The notes: generated from the sequence alone by a model not told the origin. A stretch of DNA of 64,000 nt from Pseudomonas sp. TNT3 (GCF_010095445.2 NZ_WFGV02000017.1:1-64000); one strand, 5' to 3'. Positions 1-12,857 are shown, counted from the stretch's first letter. Program-made: numbers and translations.

Positions 1-90
1 AAAACTCAGGCTTTGGTGGCCTTGGCTCGCAAGCTCTGTCGGGTGGCGTTCGCTCTGATGAAAAATCAGAGCGAATACCTATCGGCTTGA
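1..90 (+). pseudogene. C-terminal end of an IS110-family transposase (partial, cut by window edge)
   Basis: Frame 1 is open from base 1 to a TGA at 88-90 and encodes 29 residues (KTQALVALARKLCRVAFALM, then KNQSEYLSA). The ALVALARKL-RVA-AL pattern is what I know from the extreme C-terminus of IS110/IS1111-type DEDD transposases. Only this tail is visible, so I cannot tell whether the element upstream is intact. A 9-bp perfect hairpin (51-73) lies inside this reading frame. The element end should fall between about 91 and 170. The family call rests on pattern memory of a short tail, so it is moderate. Confidence 0.6.
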
Positions 91-170
91 GAATTTTGTG
101 TTGCTGGGCAACATAGAATCTCCCACATTTGATAGAGGTTGCCTGCTTTAAGTCGGACGACACAAAGCCA

Positions 171-196
171 GTGTGGGAGCGAGCCTGCTCGCGAAG
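171..196 (+). repeat. Single REP half-element
   Basis: GTGTGGGAGCGAGCCTGCTCGCGAAG is one arm of the GGGAGCGAGC-TGCTCGCGA family that occurs as inverted pairs elsewhere in the window. Only a short imperfect partner (TCCCACA at 121-127) precedes it. It lies just past the stop codon of the leftward GntR gene and close to the end of the transposase remnant. Confidence 0.6.
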
Positions 197-201
197 ACTG
201 C

Positions 202-891
202 TTAACTGGCGACACGATTCTTGCTGGATTCCGATGGCGAGTTCAGTAACATGTTTTCCAGTGAATCCAGATGCCCCGTCAGCAACCTTTCGGCATCAAG
301 CGCATCCCCTCGCTCAATGGCATCCAGCATTTCCCCGTGAACCTGCCAATCGCAATATTTCTCTTCTTGTAACTCAGTCTGTGCAATTGCCAGCGAGGTC
401 AAAGGCACCAGGCTGTCCAAAAACTGCGCTAAAGGAGCATTGCCCGCCATTTCCGCCAATTGCAGGTGAAAGTCCCCGGAGAGTCGAATGGCCGGACCCT
501 GCTCGGAGCAACGGCGTTGTTTTTCGACCAAAACGTGCAGGGGTTTCCAGTCTTGTCGGCAACGTCTTTCACAGGCCAGTTGTACCAGTGTGGTTTCCGT
601 CAACCGCCGTGCATGCAGAGTCTGTCGGGTTTGCTCGCGATCCAGCGAAGCGACGCGGGGACGATGGTTGGGTTTGAGGACAATGATCTGTTGATGTGAG
701 AGGCGGGTCAGCACTCCACGAATGTCGCTGCGTCGAGCACCAAACATCTGCGCCAGGCTTTCTTCTGTAAAGCGACTCTGCGCGTGAATGCGTTGTTCGA
801 GAATGGCATCGAACAGCCGCGTATAAAGATCGTCCTTCTGCAAAGAAAACGGCAGGGCAGTCAGAGTCTGCAGTGATGCGAAGCTGTTCAT
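202..891 (-). CDS. GntR-family transcriptional regulator (FCD type)
   Basis: A 229-aa regulator. Residues about 15-80 form a winged helix-turn-helix of GntR type (LYTRLFDAILEQRI, then FTEESLAQMFGARRSDIRGVL). The rest is helical and fits an FCD ligand-binding domain (FHLQLAEMAGN, LVPLTSLAIAQ). The ATG at 891 is preceded by GGAG about 8 bases upstream. It is the last gene of a leftward run after a second GntR gene (28-bp gap) and a DctA-like transporter, so it probably controls uptake or use of an organic acid. The ligand is unknown. Two FCD regulators in one small cluster is uncommon; one may act on genes elsewhere. Confidence 0.85.
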   Translation of the reverse strand: MNSFASLQTLTALPFSLQKDDLYTRLFDAILEQRIHAQSRFTEESLAQMFGARRSDIRGVLTRLSHQQIIVLKPNHRPRVASLDREQTRQTLHARRLTETTLVQLACERRCRQDWKPLHVLVEKQRRCSEQGPAIRLSGDFHLQLAEMAGNAPLAQFLDSLVPLTSLAIAQTELQEEKYCDWQVHGEMLDAIERGDALDAERLLTGHLDSLENMLLNSPSESSKNRVAS

Positions 892-919
892 GGCCGGTCT
901 CCGGTGTCTGTAAGGGGGG

Positions 920-1636
920 TCAACTGCCGAGATTGTCGTCCGGGATGTTCAGTTCAATGCCCATCCGCTGACCTTCTCGAAGAATATGTCGACGCATTTC
1001 GGCACTCGCCTGAGCGCTATTCTTGCTACGGATCGCACGTACCACTGCTTCGTTTTCTTCAAGGCGTTCAGCCAGGTGTTCGGGGGAATTGCGCAGCACC
1101 TCGGCGCTTTGCTTGAGGGCGTTGCTGGTTTGCTGCACCACGCTTTGGAAAATCGGGTTGGACGTCAGCGTGAACAGTTCTTCGTGGAAGGCGATGTAAG
1201 CGTTCACGCCGGCCTCGCTGTCGTTGGCCTCCAGTGCTTCGCGCATATCCATCAAGGTCAGGCGCAGTTGGCCGACTTCCTTGCTGCTGATCGACTGCGC
1301 CACCAGGCCGACGATAAACGGCTCGAGGGTGTAGCGCAGTTGCAGCACATCTTCCAGGCTTGCACCGGCCACCGCGCTGTCGTGGCTTTGGCTGTCGGCG
1401 AGAGGGGCGTCAAGCACCACCACGCCTTTGCCCGGCATGGAACGCACCAGGCCAAGGGTTTCCAGAACGATCACGGCCTCGCGCAGGCTCGGGCGGCTGA
1501 TGCCCAGTTGCTCGGCCAGCTCACGTTGCCCGGGCAGCATTTCGCCCTTGCGCCACTGACCACGGACCAGCGCGGCCCGCAGTTTTTCCACTACTGAATT
1601 TACGACGGTTGACGAGGTAATCACTGTTCGCTCCAT
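920..1636 (-). CDS. FadR/GntR-family transcriptional regulator
   Basis: A 238-aa FadR-subfamily regulator. The N-terminal winged helix (about 10-80) has the classic run LPGQRELAEQLGISRPSLRE followed by AVIVLETLGLV. The C-terminal FCD domain (about 95-225) includes YIAFHEELFTLTSNPIF, in which the Asp/His metal-binding positions of this domain usually lie. It sits 42 bp after the DctA-like transporter gene and runs the same way, so transport and sensing are probably coupled. Members of this family often sense small carboxylates such as lactate, glycolate or pyruvate; the ligand here is inferred from context only. Confidence 0.88.
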   Translation of the reverse strand: MERTVITSSTVVNSVVEKLRAALVRGQWRKGEMLPGQRELAEQLGISRPSLREAVIVLETLGLVRSMPGKGVVVLDAPLADSQSHDSAVAGASLEDVLQLRYTLEPFIVGLVAQSISSKEVGQLRLTLMDMREALEANDSEAGVNAYIAFHEELFTLTSNPIFQSVVQQTSNALKQSAEVLRNSPEHLAERLEENEAVVRAIRSKNSAQASAEMRRHILREGQRMGIELNIPDDNLGS

Positions 1637-1678
1637 GTCGCGATAAAGGTGCCCGCCCGCGGGGCAGGCACACGTTAT

Positions 1679-2992
1679 TTAGAATTCCTGCTGATGCGCC
1701 GGTGCCACCGGTTTTCTCGGCTGGAAGGTATAACCCACCTGACCGGAAAGCACCTTGTTTGCGCGCTGGATATCGATGTCTTTTTCCCAGCGTGCAATGG
1801 CCACCGTAGCGACGCAGTTGCCGATCAGGTTTGTCAGCGCCCGCCCGATGCCCATGAACCAGTCCACCGCGAGTACCAGCACCAGGCCAACCACGGGGAT
1901 CGCCGGAATTGCAGTCAGCGTCGCCGCCAGAATGACCAGCGCCGAACCGGGAATGCCGTGCGCGCCTTTGGAGGTGATCAGCGACACCAGCAAAATCGTC
2001 AGCAGATCGGTCATGGCCAGCGGCGTTCCGGTGGCATTGGCGATGAAGACGATAGCGAGGGTCAGGTAGATCGAAAAACCGTCAAGGTTGAACGAGTAAC
2101 CGGTTGGAATCACCAGGCCGACCGTCGAACTGCCGATGCCCAGATGTTCAAGCTTGCGCATGATTTGTGGCAGCACGGCGTCGGACGAAGCGGTGCCCAT
2201 GACGATGGTCAGTTCTTCACGCAGGTACTTGAGCAGTGGCCACATCCGCAGGCCGGACAGGCGCATCACCAGCCCGAGAATCAACGACACGAACGCGACG
2301 CACGTCAGGTAAAACAGGCCCACCAGGCTGCCCAGATGTTGCAGCGAATCCAGGCCATATTTGCTGGTGGTAAATGCAATAGCGCCGAACACGCCAATCG
2401 GCGCCAGGCGCACGATCATGCCCATGATGCGAAAGATCACGTGGCTCAGTTCATTGATGAGCCGGGAAATACCCGAGGCCGCTTCGCCGACCAGGTTCAG
2501 CGCGCTGCCGAACAGCACTGAAAACAGCAACACTTGCAGGATGTTGTTGTCAGCAAAGGCGCCGATGACCGAGGTCGGAATCAAGTCCATCAGGAACTGG
2601 GTGGTGGTGTGCATGTGCTGACCACGCTGGGCGATGTCGCCCATGTCGGCAGCAGAGAGCTGGTCCAGATGAATGTTCGCGCCGCTGCCGATACCGGTGC
2701 TGAAGGCGAACACCAGACCGATTACCAGGGCGATGGTGGTCAGCACTTCGAAGTAGATCACCGACTTCAGGCCGATGCGTCCGACTTTTTTCAGATCGCC
2801 CGCGCCACTGATGCCGCTGACCACCACGCAGAAAACAATCAGACCGATAAGCATCTTGATCAGTTTGATGAAGCCATCACCCAGGGGTTTGAGCTGGGCG
2901 GAGTATTCGGGAAGGGTCAGCCCGCAGACGATGCCGAGCACCAGTCCGAGAACTACTTGAAGGAAGATTGAACGCGAGCACCATCTGAGCAT
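1679..2992 (-). CDS. DctA-family C4-dicarboxylate:cation symporter
   Basis: A 437-aa inner-membrane transporter of the dicarboxylate/amino acid:cation symporter (DAACS) family, expected to import succinate-like dicarboxylates with sodium or protons. Family marks include LKPLGDGFIKLIKM near residue 40, GTASSDAVLPQIM (the serine-rich re-entrant loop) near 265-280, and PTGYSFNLDGFSIYLTLA near 300. Length is normal. It differs from the housekeeping DctA I know at several conserved spots (for example IGLIVFCVVVSGISG), so it may be a paralogue with another substrate and I give no symbol. It is the first gene of a cluster with two GntR regulators; two FadR-type operator candidates lie upstream. Confidence 0.88.
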   Translation of the reverse strand: MLRWCSRSIFLQVVLGLVLGIVCGLTLPEYSAQLKPLGDGFIKLIKMLIGLIVFCVVVSGISGAGDLKKVGRIGLKSVIYFEVLTTIALVIGLVFAFSTGIGSGANIHLDQLSAADMGDIAQRGQHMHTTTQFLMDLIPTSVIGAFADNNILQVLLFSVLFGSALNLVGEAASGISRLINELSHVIFRIMGMIVRLAPIGVFGAIAFTTSKYGLDSLQHLGSLVGLFYLTCVAFVSLILGLVMRLSGLRMWPLLKYLREELTIVMGTASSDAVLPQIMRKLEHLGIGSSTVGLVIPTGYSFNLDGFSIYLTLAIVFIANATGTPLAMTDLLTILLVSLITSKGAHGIPGSALVILAATLTAIPAIPVVGLVLVLAVDWFMGIGRALTNLIGNCVATVAIARWEKDIDIQRANKVLSGQVGYTFQPRKPVAPAHQQEF

Positions 2993-3060
2993 GGGAGGAA
3001 TCCTGGTCGGTGTCCTGGCTGCCGTGCGCTTCGCGCATCAGATTCAGAACTTAATTATTG

Positions 3061-3071
3061 TGGTCTTACCG
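3061..3071 (+). promoter_or_regulatory. Candidate FadR-type operator, site A
   Basis: TGGTCTTACCG matches the TGGTnnnACCA operator pattern of FCD-type GntR regulators except at the last base. It lies about 70 bases upstream of the transporter start codon (minus-strand gene). A second, inverted match lies 75 bases away. The regulator assignment is inferred from the adjacent genes. Confidence 0.5.
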
Positions 3072-3145
3072 GTATGTCCAGTGCAGGCGCAGTCTACGCT
3101 GGATTTTTTCCTGTGCACAAGTCGAAATCCAATAATTGGCATGAC

Positions 3146-3156
3146 CGGTCTGACCA
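3146..3156 (-). promoter_or_regulatory. Candidate FadR-type operator, site B
   Basis: On the minus strand this reads TGGTCAGACCG, the same TGGTnnnACCG form as site A in opposite orientation. The likely promoter of the DctA-like gene (TTGTGC-N18-TAGACT on the minus strand) falls between the two sites, which would suit looping or occlusion. Not verified. Confidence 0.5.
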
Positions 3157-3170
3157 GTGGCCATAGTCAC

Positions 3171-3254
3171 GTGTAGGAGCTGCCGAAGGCTGCGATCTTT
3201 TGATCTTTTAAAAACAGGATCAACAGATCGCAGCCTTCGGCAGCTCCTACACGG
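3171..3254. repeat. REP inverted pair (TAGGAGCTGCCGAAGGCTGCGATC family)
   Basis: Two arms, 3171-3201 and 3226-3254, form a near-perfect inverted repeat around a short AT-rich spacer. It lies between the 3' end of glyA and the upstream region of the DctA-like gene. Further copies of the same family are near 13.3, 24.0 and 44.7 kb. Confidence 0.9.
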
Positions 3255-3268
3255 GGAGATCGCAGGCG

Positions 3269-3302
3269 AAAAAAAACCGGCCATCACTGGCCGGTTTTTT
3301 AT
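3269..3302 (-). terminator. Rho-independent terminator of glyA
   Basis: ACCGGCC-agtgat-GGCCGGT stem flanked by A and T tracts on both sides, 22 bp after the glyA stop codon on the minus strand. The symmetry could also stop transcripts from the other side. Confidence 0.9.
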
Positions 3303-3323
3303 TGCTGCGATTTAACGGTGCGA

Positions 3324-4577
<1,254 letters not shown>

Positions 4578-4707
4578 GGCGGTCCTCAAGGATCGGGGCA
4601 GAAAAGGGGGGCATTCTAACCCAATGGGTTTTAGATGGCATATGAAAGGACATCATGTCGCAGACAAGTGGGCTTCATGACGGGATCAGCGGTGATCGTG
4701 CCGGCCT

Positions 4708-4799
4708 CATCGCCAGCAGGCTGGCTCCCACAAAAGCCGGGAGTGCCCACAATCCGTGGTTGACATCAACCTTGTGGGAGCCAGCCTGCTGGCGATGGC
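4708..4799. repeat. REP-like inverted pair
   Basis: Arms CATCGCCAGCAGGCTGGCTC (from 4708) and its complement ending near 4799 (GAGCCAGCCTGCTGGCGATG) enclose about 40 bp. It belongs to the GCGA/TCGC palindrome class but with CAGCAGG instead of GAGCAGG in the stem. It lies between the glyA promoter region and the morA 3' end. Confidence 0.85.
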
Positions 4800-4813
4800 T
4801 GCGCCACAGATCT

Positions 4814-7800
4814 TCAATCAAACACGAACAACGCATCAATGCTGAACCGTTCTTCAAACCGTTCAGCCGGCATTGGCCGCCCGAACAGATACCCCTGAAC
4901 CTCATCGCAACCATGCTCACGCAGGAAATCCAGCTGCTCCTGGGTCTCGACGCCTTCAGCGATCACGGCCAGATTGAGGCTGTGCGCCATGGCGATGATT
5001 GCCCGGGCAATCTGCGCATCCTGTTCTCCGGAGGGCAAGCCATCGACGAAGGTACGGTCGATTTTCAACACGTCGATAGGGAACTGCTTGAGGTAGTTGA
5101 GCGAGGAATAGCCGGTGCCGAAGTCATCGACCGCGATGCTCAAGCCGAGATTTTTCAGCCCGTCGAGAATCTGCATCGCCTCGCTGACTTCGCGCATCAG
5201 AATACTTTCCGTCAGCTCGATCTCCAGGCACGCCGGCGGCAGTCCGATGTCCTTGAGGATATTGGCGATACGCGTACCCAGTTGACCATCGGAGAACTGC
5301 CGCGCCGAGATGTTTACCGACACCTTGGGCACCCGAACCTTGGCCTGATGCCAGGTCTTGAGCTGACGGCAGGCTTCGCTGATCACCCAGTCGCCCACAT
5401 CAACCACCAGGCCGAGCTCTTCGAGCACCGGAATGAAATCCCCCGGCGGCACCAATCCGCGACGTGGGTGGCGCCAGCGCAGCAGCGCTTCGGCACCGGT
5501 CAGGCGTTTGCCGTCGCCGCTGAATTGCGGTTGGTAATACAGCACGAATTCGTTCTGTTCGAGGGCGTGACGCAGGTCGCTTTCCAGTTCCAGGCGCTCC
5601 AGGGCGCTGGCATTCATGTCGGCCTGATAGAACTGGAAGTTGTTCTTGCCGCGTTCCTTGGCGTGGTACATCGCGGTGTCCGCGTTTTTCATCAACTGAC
5701 TGAGTTCATTCCCGTCCTGCGGGCTCAGGGCGATGCCGATACTGGCCGTGACGAAGAACTCCCGGCCTTCGAGTACGAACGGTTTCACCAGGCTGGCAAG
5801 GATCTGTTCGGCCACATGTATCGCCCGGTTCAGCGCCATTTCACGGTTGGCCCGCGGCTGCAGCAGCAGGGTGAATTCATCGCCACCCATGCGCGCCACG
5901 GTGTCGTCATCGTCGACGCAACCGAGCAGGCGGGTCGCCATTTCCTTGAGCATGCGATCGCCGGCGGCGTGGCCGAGGGAGTCGTTGATCGGCTTGAAGC
6001 GGTCCAGATCGAGAAACATCAGCACCACCCAGGACTTCTGCCGTTCCGCCGATTGCAACGCCGTATGCAGGCGATCCTGGAACAGCGTCCGGTTAGGCAG
6101 GTGCGTCAGGGCGTCGTAGTAGGCCAGGCGGTGAATCCGCTGTTCACTGGCCTTGCGCTCGCTGATGTCGCTGAAGAAACACACGTAGCTGGCCAGATCG
6201 CCTTCGTCATCCAGCACGGCGGTAATCCCTACCCAGGCGGGGTAGTGCTCGCCGCTGCGGCGCTTAAGCCACACCTCGCCTTCCCAGGTACTGTGCTGGT
6301 TCAGCTGTTTGAGCACGTAGCGCAGATGGGCTTCCTGCTGGTCGTCGACGGTGAGCATGTTCGGCAATTGGTCGAGGACTTGCTCCACCGCGTAACCACT
6401 GACGCGGCTGAAGGCTTCGTTGGCCTGGACGATATAGCCGGCCGGGTCGGTAATCAGGATCGCCGACGTCGAGTGCTCGAATACCGTCGCCGCCATGCGC
6501 AGGTCTTTCTCGGCCCGTCGCTGCTGGCTGATGTCGCGACCTACGCCAAGCACACCTTCGAAGGCGTCGTGCTCATCCCAGACCAGCACCAGGCGCAGTT
6601 CGATTGGAATCTTGCGACCGTCGGCCCGCAGACAGTCGAACAGGTACAACTGGGTCTGCACCTGGTTGCGTAATAGCGCCAGCTGCTCCGGCTTGTCCAG
6701 CGCCTTGCTGACCCGATCCATCAGGCTATAAATGCCGGTCAGTTGTTGCGGGTTGGCAATGGTCGATTGCCAGCCGTTCTGGAAAATCGAGTCGACGTCG
6801 TAGCCCAGCACGGTGTGCACCGACGGGCTGACGTAATTGAGGGACAGCTTGCTGTCGGTGGAGAAGATCACGTCGCTGATGCTTTCGGCGAGCATCCGGT
6901 ATCGCTGTTCGCTGTCGCGCAGGGACTCACTGGCTTCGATCTGTTCAGTGATGTCCTTGGCCACGCCGATGATACGGATGACCTGATTGTCCTTGTCCCG
7001 CGCGAGTGCTTGCTCGCGAATCTCGAAGCGCCGCCATTTGCCGTCCCGATGACGAAAACGCAGCTGGCACTGCATCAATTGACCGTAACCACCCTGGCGC
7101 TGGGTCTGTCGCGAACGGTGATAGAAGTCGGCATCTTCCGGGTGCAGCAGGATTTCCCAGAAGTACTCGCCCATCTGGTGCAGCTCGGTGCGGTTGTAGC
7201 CGAGTGTCTGGCCCAAATGGTGGTTGCTGAAAATCATCCGCTGGCTGATGACATCTTGCACATACAGGTGATCCGGCACCGTGCGCACCACGTCGGACCA
7301 GAACCCTTCACGCTCCAGCAGTGACAGCTCAATGAGCTTGCGGCTGGTGATGTCGGTAATGCTCAGGATCACCGCTTTGTAGTCGTCCTGATCCTCCGGC
7401 AAGCGCAGGACCAACCACAGATGCTGGTCGCGTCCACTGGCGTCCTGGAGCTTGATTTCCAGTTCGAGCTGCTTGTGTCGGTTCAGCACGGCGTCCAGTA
7501 CCTGGTCGCCGATGGCAGTGCCGTCCAGAGGATTGCCGTCGATCAGCAGGTGCCAGGCTTGCTCGCAGGAATTGACGTTGAGCAATTGCAGGGCGACCTG
7601 GTTGACCTCGGTGATGCGCAATTCCTGCAGCAGTTGCTGACGTTGCGATGGCGTATCCAGCCAGGTTTTGAGGTGTTCGCTGCTGTGGATCTTCGCTTTG
7701 TCGAAAACGCTGATGAGCCCTGACACATCCAGTACGCACAGCGCGACGCCAGTGCCTTCGAAAATATCCTGATAGCGTCGACGGCCCTCGTGCAATTGGC

Positions 7801-8662
7801 GCTGACGCCGGCGCATGTTCAGCAGGACGATAAACGGCAGCAGCGAGAAAGCCAGTCCCAGCAGGCATTTGCCGATGAAGGCCGGCAATAGATGCTCAAT
7901 AACGCGTTGACGGTCGAACAGTCCGCGTAGTTGCCAGTCGCTGCTGCTCAGAGGAACGGTGAGCACGCTGTTGGTTAGATCGTCCGGCGTCAGGGTTCTG
8001 GGTTCGGCCATGGGCAAAGCATCATCACGGCTGATGATCTGATGGGTGAGGCGGTTTTCCACCAGCCATAGCGGGCGGATGCCCGCTTCGTGTTGCTTGG
8101 TCAGGGAGGAGAAGAAGGTCGGTGTGAGGCGCAGGGCCCAATAACCCCGTGTACTGCCGCTGGCCTGGTGCAGCAACAGATGCACCACCGAACCGTCCTC
8201 GGCGTTGCTGAAATAGTGGGCCTGGGCGCGACTGCGCCGGACCAGTTCGGTCAGGTAGTCGGCGTCGTCGCTGCTTTCAGCGCTGTCGCTGAGTATTTTT
8301 CCGGAGGGGCTTAACAGTGCCAGGCTGCGGACATCGGGCAGTGACTGCTGCACTTTACGCAGCAGCGCCTGCTGTTCGTCGGCGCTTTGCGGTTGCTCGA
8401 CGATCGGTAGCAGGTTGAGTGCAATCTGGGCGTTGAGTGCCATGTTCAGGCTGACTTGCGACGCCAGGTCGGCGGTGTAGTCGATCGTGTACTGACGCTG
8501 GTTTTTCTGGGTTTCGCTCAGTTGATCGAGCAGTTGCCAAAAGAGCAGGGCGAGCAACAGTAATACGAGCGTTGCCAGCGCACCTTTCAACGTGCCGCGC
8601 AGGGGCGAGCCGGTCGCAAGAGACGGTGCGCTCGGGGCAGATGAAGGAGGGACGTTAGGCAA
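4814..8662 (-). CDS. morA: MorA-like membrane PAS-GGDEF-EAL c-di-GMP protein
   Basis: A 1282-aa dual-domain c-di-GMP protein. A membrane helix lies near residues 28-50, then a periplasmic sensor region to about 262, a second helix (about 263-285), and about four PAS domains (about 295-835; repeated FSDISERK / DITSRK-type ends). GGDEF is intact near residue 924. The EAL domain has EALLRW near 1055, then [28 protein letters not shown] and AEGVET, so phosphodiesterase residues are present. The four residues before [10 protein letters not shown] are DDDD, so the RxxD inhibitory site lacks its Arg. The name rests on architecture and the glyA neighbour; MorA controls flagellar timing, motility and biofilm in other pseudomonads. 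Confidence 0.85.
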   Translation of the reverse strand: MPNVPPSSAPSAPSLATGSPLRGTLKGALATLVLLLLALLFWQLLDQLSETQKNQRQYTIDYTADLASQVSLNMALNAQIALNLLPIVEQPQSADEQQALLRKVQQSLPDVRSLALLSPSGKILSDSAESSDDADYLTELVRRSRAQAHYFSNAEDGSVVHLLLHQASGSTRGYWALRLTPTFFSSLTKQHEAGIRPLWLVENRLTHQIISRDDALPMAEPRTLTPDDLTNSVLTVPLSSSDWQLRGLFDRQRVIEHLLPAFIGKCLLGLAFSLLPFIVLLNMRRRQRQLHEGRRRYQDIFEGTGVALCVLDVSGLISVFDKAKIHSSEHLKTWLDTPSQRQQLLQELRITEVNQVALQLLNVNSCEQAWHLLIDGNPLDGTAIGDQVLDAVLNRHKQLELEIKLQDASGRDQHLWLVLRLPEDQDDYKAVILSITDITSRKLIELSLLEREGFWSDVVRTVPDHLYVQDVISQRMIFSNHHLGQTLGYNRTELHQMGEYFWEILLHPEDADFYHRSRQTQRQGGYGQLMQCQLRFRHRDGKWRRFEIREQALARDKDNQVIRIIGVAKDITEQIEASESLRDSEQRYRMLAESISDVIFSTDSKLSLNYVSPSVHTVLGYDVDSIFQNGWQSTIANPQQLTGIYSLMDRVSKALDKPEQLALLRNQVQTQLYLFDCLRADGRKIPIELRLVLVWDEHDAFEGVLGVGRDISQQRRAEKDLRMAATVFEHSTSAILITDPAGYIVQANEAFSRVSGYAVEQVLDQLPNMLTVDDQQEAHLRYVLKQLNQHSTWEGEVWLKRRSGEHYPAWVGITAVLDDEGDLASYVCFFSDISERKASEQRIHRLAYYDALTHLPNRTLFQDRLHTALQSAERQKSWVVLMFLDLDRFKPINDSLGHAAGDRMLKEMATRLLGCVDDDDTVARMGGDEFTLLLQPRANREMALNRAIHVAEQILASLVKPFVLEGREFFVTASIGIALSPQDGNELSQLMKNADTAMYHAKERGKNNFQFYQADMNASALERLELESDLRHALEQNEFVLYYQPQFSGDGKRLTGAEALLRWRHPRRGLVPPGDFIPVLEELGLVVDVGDWVISEACRQLKTWHQAKVRVPKVSVNISARQFSDGQLGTRIANILKDIGLPPACLEIELTESILMREVSEAMQILDGLKNLGLSIAVDDFGTGYSSLNYLKQFPIDVLKIDRTFVDGLPSGEQDAQIARAIIAMAHSLNLAVIAEGVETQEQLDFLREHGCDEVQGYLFGRPMPAERFEERFSIDALFVFD

Positions 8663-8947
8663 ACTGAAATCCTGCGGATGGGCTGGACCGGCGCGACGTG
8701 CACTATAAGCCGGACGCCCGAAGGGCGGCTAGCATGCCTTGAGTTGTGGCAAAGTGCCAGCCCCGCTCGGCTGGACTGCCTTCCGTCAATCAGGTAGCTT
8801 TGCCGGTTACGCGGGAGCGTTCCAGCTCCTAGAATCAGACTTTTTCAGCGCGCACGCATTGATACCCATCAATCGTACGACGCGCACGGTCTGGCCGGGC
8901 ATCGCCTGCGCTCCAATCATTCATCTGTCACTGACCCAAGGTTCTCC
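8663..8947. other. Divergent intergenic region, morA / ettA
   Basis: 285 bp between two divergent genes. It must hold both promoters. A TAGAAT at 8831-8836 is a possible -10 for ettA but has no good -35. No gene, repeat or strong hairpin seen. Confidence 0.5.
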
Positions 8948-10612
8948 ATGGCTCAATACGTCTTCACCATGCATCGGCTGGGCAAAGTTGTTCCGCCGAA
9001 GCGGGAAATCCTGAAAAACATTTCACTGTCCTTCTTCCCCGGCGCCAAGATCGGCGTGCTCGGCCTCAACGGTTCGGGTAAGTCCACGCTGTTGAAAATC
9101 ATGGCGGGCGTCGATACCGAGTTCGAGGGTGAAGCCCGTCCGATGCCGGACCTGAACATCGGCTACTTGCCGCAAGAGCCGATCCTGGACCCGACCAAGA
9201 CTGTGCGTGAAGTGGTCGAGGAAGCGGTCAGCGTGATCAAGAACGCCCAGGCGCGCCTGGACGAGGTCTACGCGGCCTACGCTGAAGAAGATGCCGACTT
9301 CGATAAACTGGCTGCAGAACAGGCCAAGCTCGAAGCCATTCTGCAAGCCAGCGACGGCCACAACCTGGATCGCCAACTGGAAGTCGCTGCCGACGCGCTG
9401 CGTCTGCCGGCGTGGGATGCCAAGGTCGAATTCCTGTCCGGTGGTGAAAAGCGTCGTGTGGCCCTGTGCCGACTGCTGCTGTCCGCCCCCGACATGCTGC
9501 TGCTCGACGAACCAACCAACCACCTGGACGCCGATTCCGTCGCCTGGCTGGAGCACTTCCTGCACGACTTCCCGGGCACCGTGGTTGCGATCACGCACGA
9601 CCGTTACTTCCTGGACAACGTTGCTGGCTGGATCCTCGAGCTCGACCGTGGCGCCGGTATCCCTTACGAGGGCAACTATTCGGGTTGGCTCGAAGCCAAG
9701 TCCAATCGTCTGGCGGCCGAGTCCAAGCAGCAGTCGGCCCACGAAAAAGCCATGAAGGAAGAACTGGAGTGGGTGCGCAAAGGCGCCAAGGCCCGCCAGT
9801 CCAAATCCAAGGCTCGTCTGCAACGCTTCGAAGAAATGCAATCGCAGGAATTCCAGAAGCGCAGCGAAACCAACGAGATCTACATTCCGGCCGGCCCGCG
9901 CCTGGGCGACAAGGTCATCGAGTTCAAGAACGTTTCCAAGGGCTATGGCGATCGCGTACTGATCGACAACCTGTCGTTCTCCATGCCTAAAGGCGCCATC
10001 GTTGGTGTAATCGGCGGTAACGGTGCCGGTAAGTCCACGCTGTTCCGCATGCTGATGGGCAAGGAAACACCGGATTCGGGCACCATCGAAGTCGGCGATA
10101 CCGTGCAACTGGCCTGCGTCGATCAGAGCCGCGAAGACCTGGATGGCAGCAAGACTGTGTTCCAGCAAATCTCCGACGGTTCCGATCAGATCCGTATCGG
10201 CAACTACGAAATCCCGTCGCGCACCTACGTGGGTCGCTTCAACTTCAAGGGCGGTGATCAGCAGAAGTTCGTCAAGGACCTGTCCGGTGGTGAGCGTGGT
10301 CGCTTGCACCTGGCCCTGACCTTGAAAGAGGGCGGCAACGTCCTGCTGCTCGACGAACCTTCCAACGACCTCGACGTTGAAACCCTGCGTTCCCTGGAAG
10401 AAGCCTTGCTCGACTTCCCGGGCGCCGCCATTGTGATCTCTCACGATCGGTGGTTCCTTGACCGCGTCGCGACTCACATCCTGGCGTACGAAGACGACTC
10501 GCAAGCCGTGTTCTTCGAAGGCAACTACACCGAATACGAAGCCGATCGCAAAAAGCGCCTCGGCGAAGCAGCGGCCCAGCCGCATCGTGTACGGCACAAG
10601 AAACTGGCCTGA
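8948..10612 (+). CDS. ettA: Energy-dependent translational throttle protein EttA (ABC-F)
   Basis: A 554-aa soluble ABC-F ATPase that binds the ribosomal E site and gates the first peptide bond according to ADP/ATP ratio. Two ABC cassettes: Walker A GLNGSGKST (about 39-47) with LSGGEKRRVALCRLLL and LLLDEPTNHLD; second Walker A GGNGAGKST (about 357) with LSGGERGRLHLALTL and VLLLDEPSNDLD. The linker between cassettes is rich in Lys/Arg/Glu (KARQSKSKARLQRFEEM), as in the P-site tRNA interaction motif. No membrane segments, which fits ABC-F and not a transporter. Length agrees with E. coli EttA (555). A terminator follows. Confidence 0.96.
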   Translation: MAQYVFTMHRLGKVVPPKREILKNISLSFFPGAKIGVLGLNGSGKSTLLKIMAGVDTEFEGEARPMPDLNIGYLPQEPILDPTKTVREVVEEAVSVIKNAQARLDEVYAAYAEEDADFDKLAAEQAKLEAILQASDGHNLDRQLEVAADALRLPAWDAKVEFLSGGEKRRVALCRLLLSAPDMLLLDEPTNHLDADSVAWLEHFLHDFPGTVVAITHDRYFLDNVAGWILELDRGAGIPYEGNYSGWLEAKSNRLAAESKQQSAHEKAMKEELEWVRKGAKARQSKSKARLQRFEEMQSQEFQKRSETNEIYIPAGPRLGDKVIEFKNVSKGYGDRVLIDNLSFSMPKGAIVGVIGGNGAGKSTLFRMLMGKETPDSGTIEVGDTVQLACVDQSREDLDGSKTVFQQISDGSDQIRIGNYEIPSRTYVGRFNFKGGDQQKFVKDLSGGERGRLHLALTLKEGGNVLLLDEPSNDLDVETLRSLEEALLDFPGAAIVISHDRWFLDRVATHILAYEDDSQAVFFEGNYTEYEADRKKRLGEAAAQPHRVRHKKLA

Positions 10613-10630
10613 TATCAGGTGGGTTGCATG

Positions 10631-10660
10631 AAAAACGGAGCCTTCGGGCTCCGTTTTTTT
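10631..10660 (+). terminator. Rho-independent terminator of ettA
   Basis: ACGGAGCC-ttc-GGGCTCCGT stem with a 7-T tract, starting 18 bp after the ettA stop codon. Confidence 0.93.
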
Positions 10661-10689
10661 GTCCGGGTTTTGTCAGCGAGACCAAGGTG

Positions 10690-10764
10690 TGGCCATCGCG
10701 AGCAGGCTCACTCTTACAATTGGAATGCGTTCCCCTGTAGGAGTGAGCCTGCTCGCGATGGCGG
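10690..10764. repeat. REP inverted pair (GAGCAGGCTCACTC family)
   Basis: Arms GGCCATCGCGAGCAGGCTCA and GAGTGAGCCTGCTCGCGATGGC around a 25-bp spacer, between ettA and gdhA. Confidence 0.9.
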
Positions 10765-12787
<2,023 letters not shown>

Positions 12788-12857
12788 GGTTTTCTCCCGT
12801 TATTGGGTTTGGGCCATGTTCGCAGGCATTTAGTTTCGGCGGATACCTGTCAGCGAC

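Noticed and set aside
51..73. 9-bp perfect hairpin CGCTCTGAT/ATCAGAGCG as a terminator
   Set aside because: It lies inside the transposase reading frame and has no U tract.
4655..6673. 672-aa open frame on the plus strand
   Set aside because: Antisense to morA, whose product has full PAS-GGDEF-EAL domains. Long antisense frames are expected in GC-rich DNA with few stop codons.
8739..9014. 91-aa frame upstream of ettA
   Set aside because: Crosses the ettA start in another frame, with no ribosome-binding site and no domain.
9023..10597. 524-aa open frame on the minus strand
   Set aside because: Antisense to ettA; low-complexity composition and no domain.
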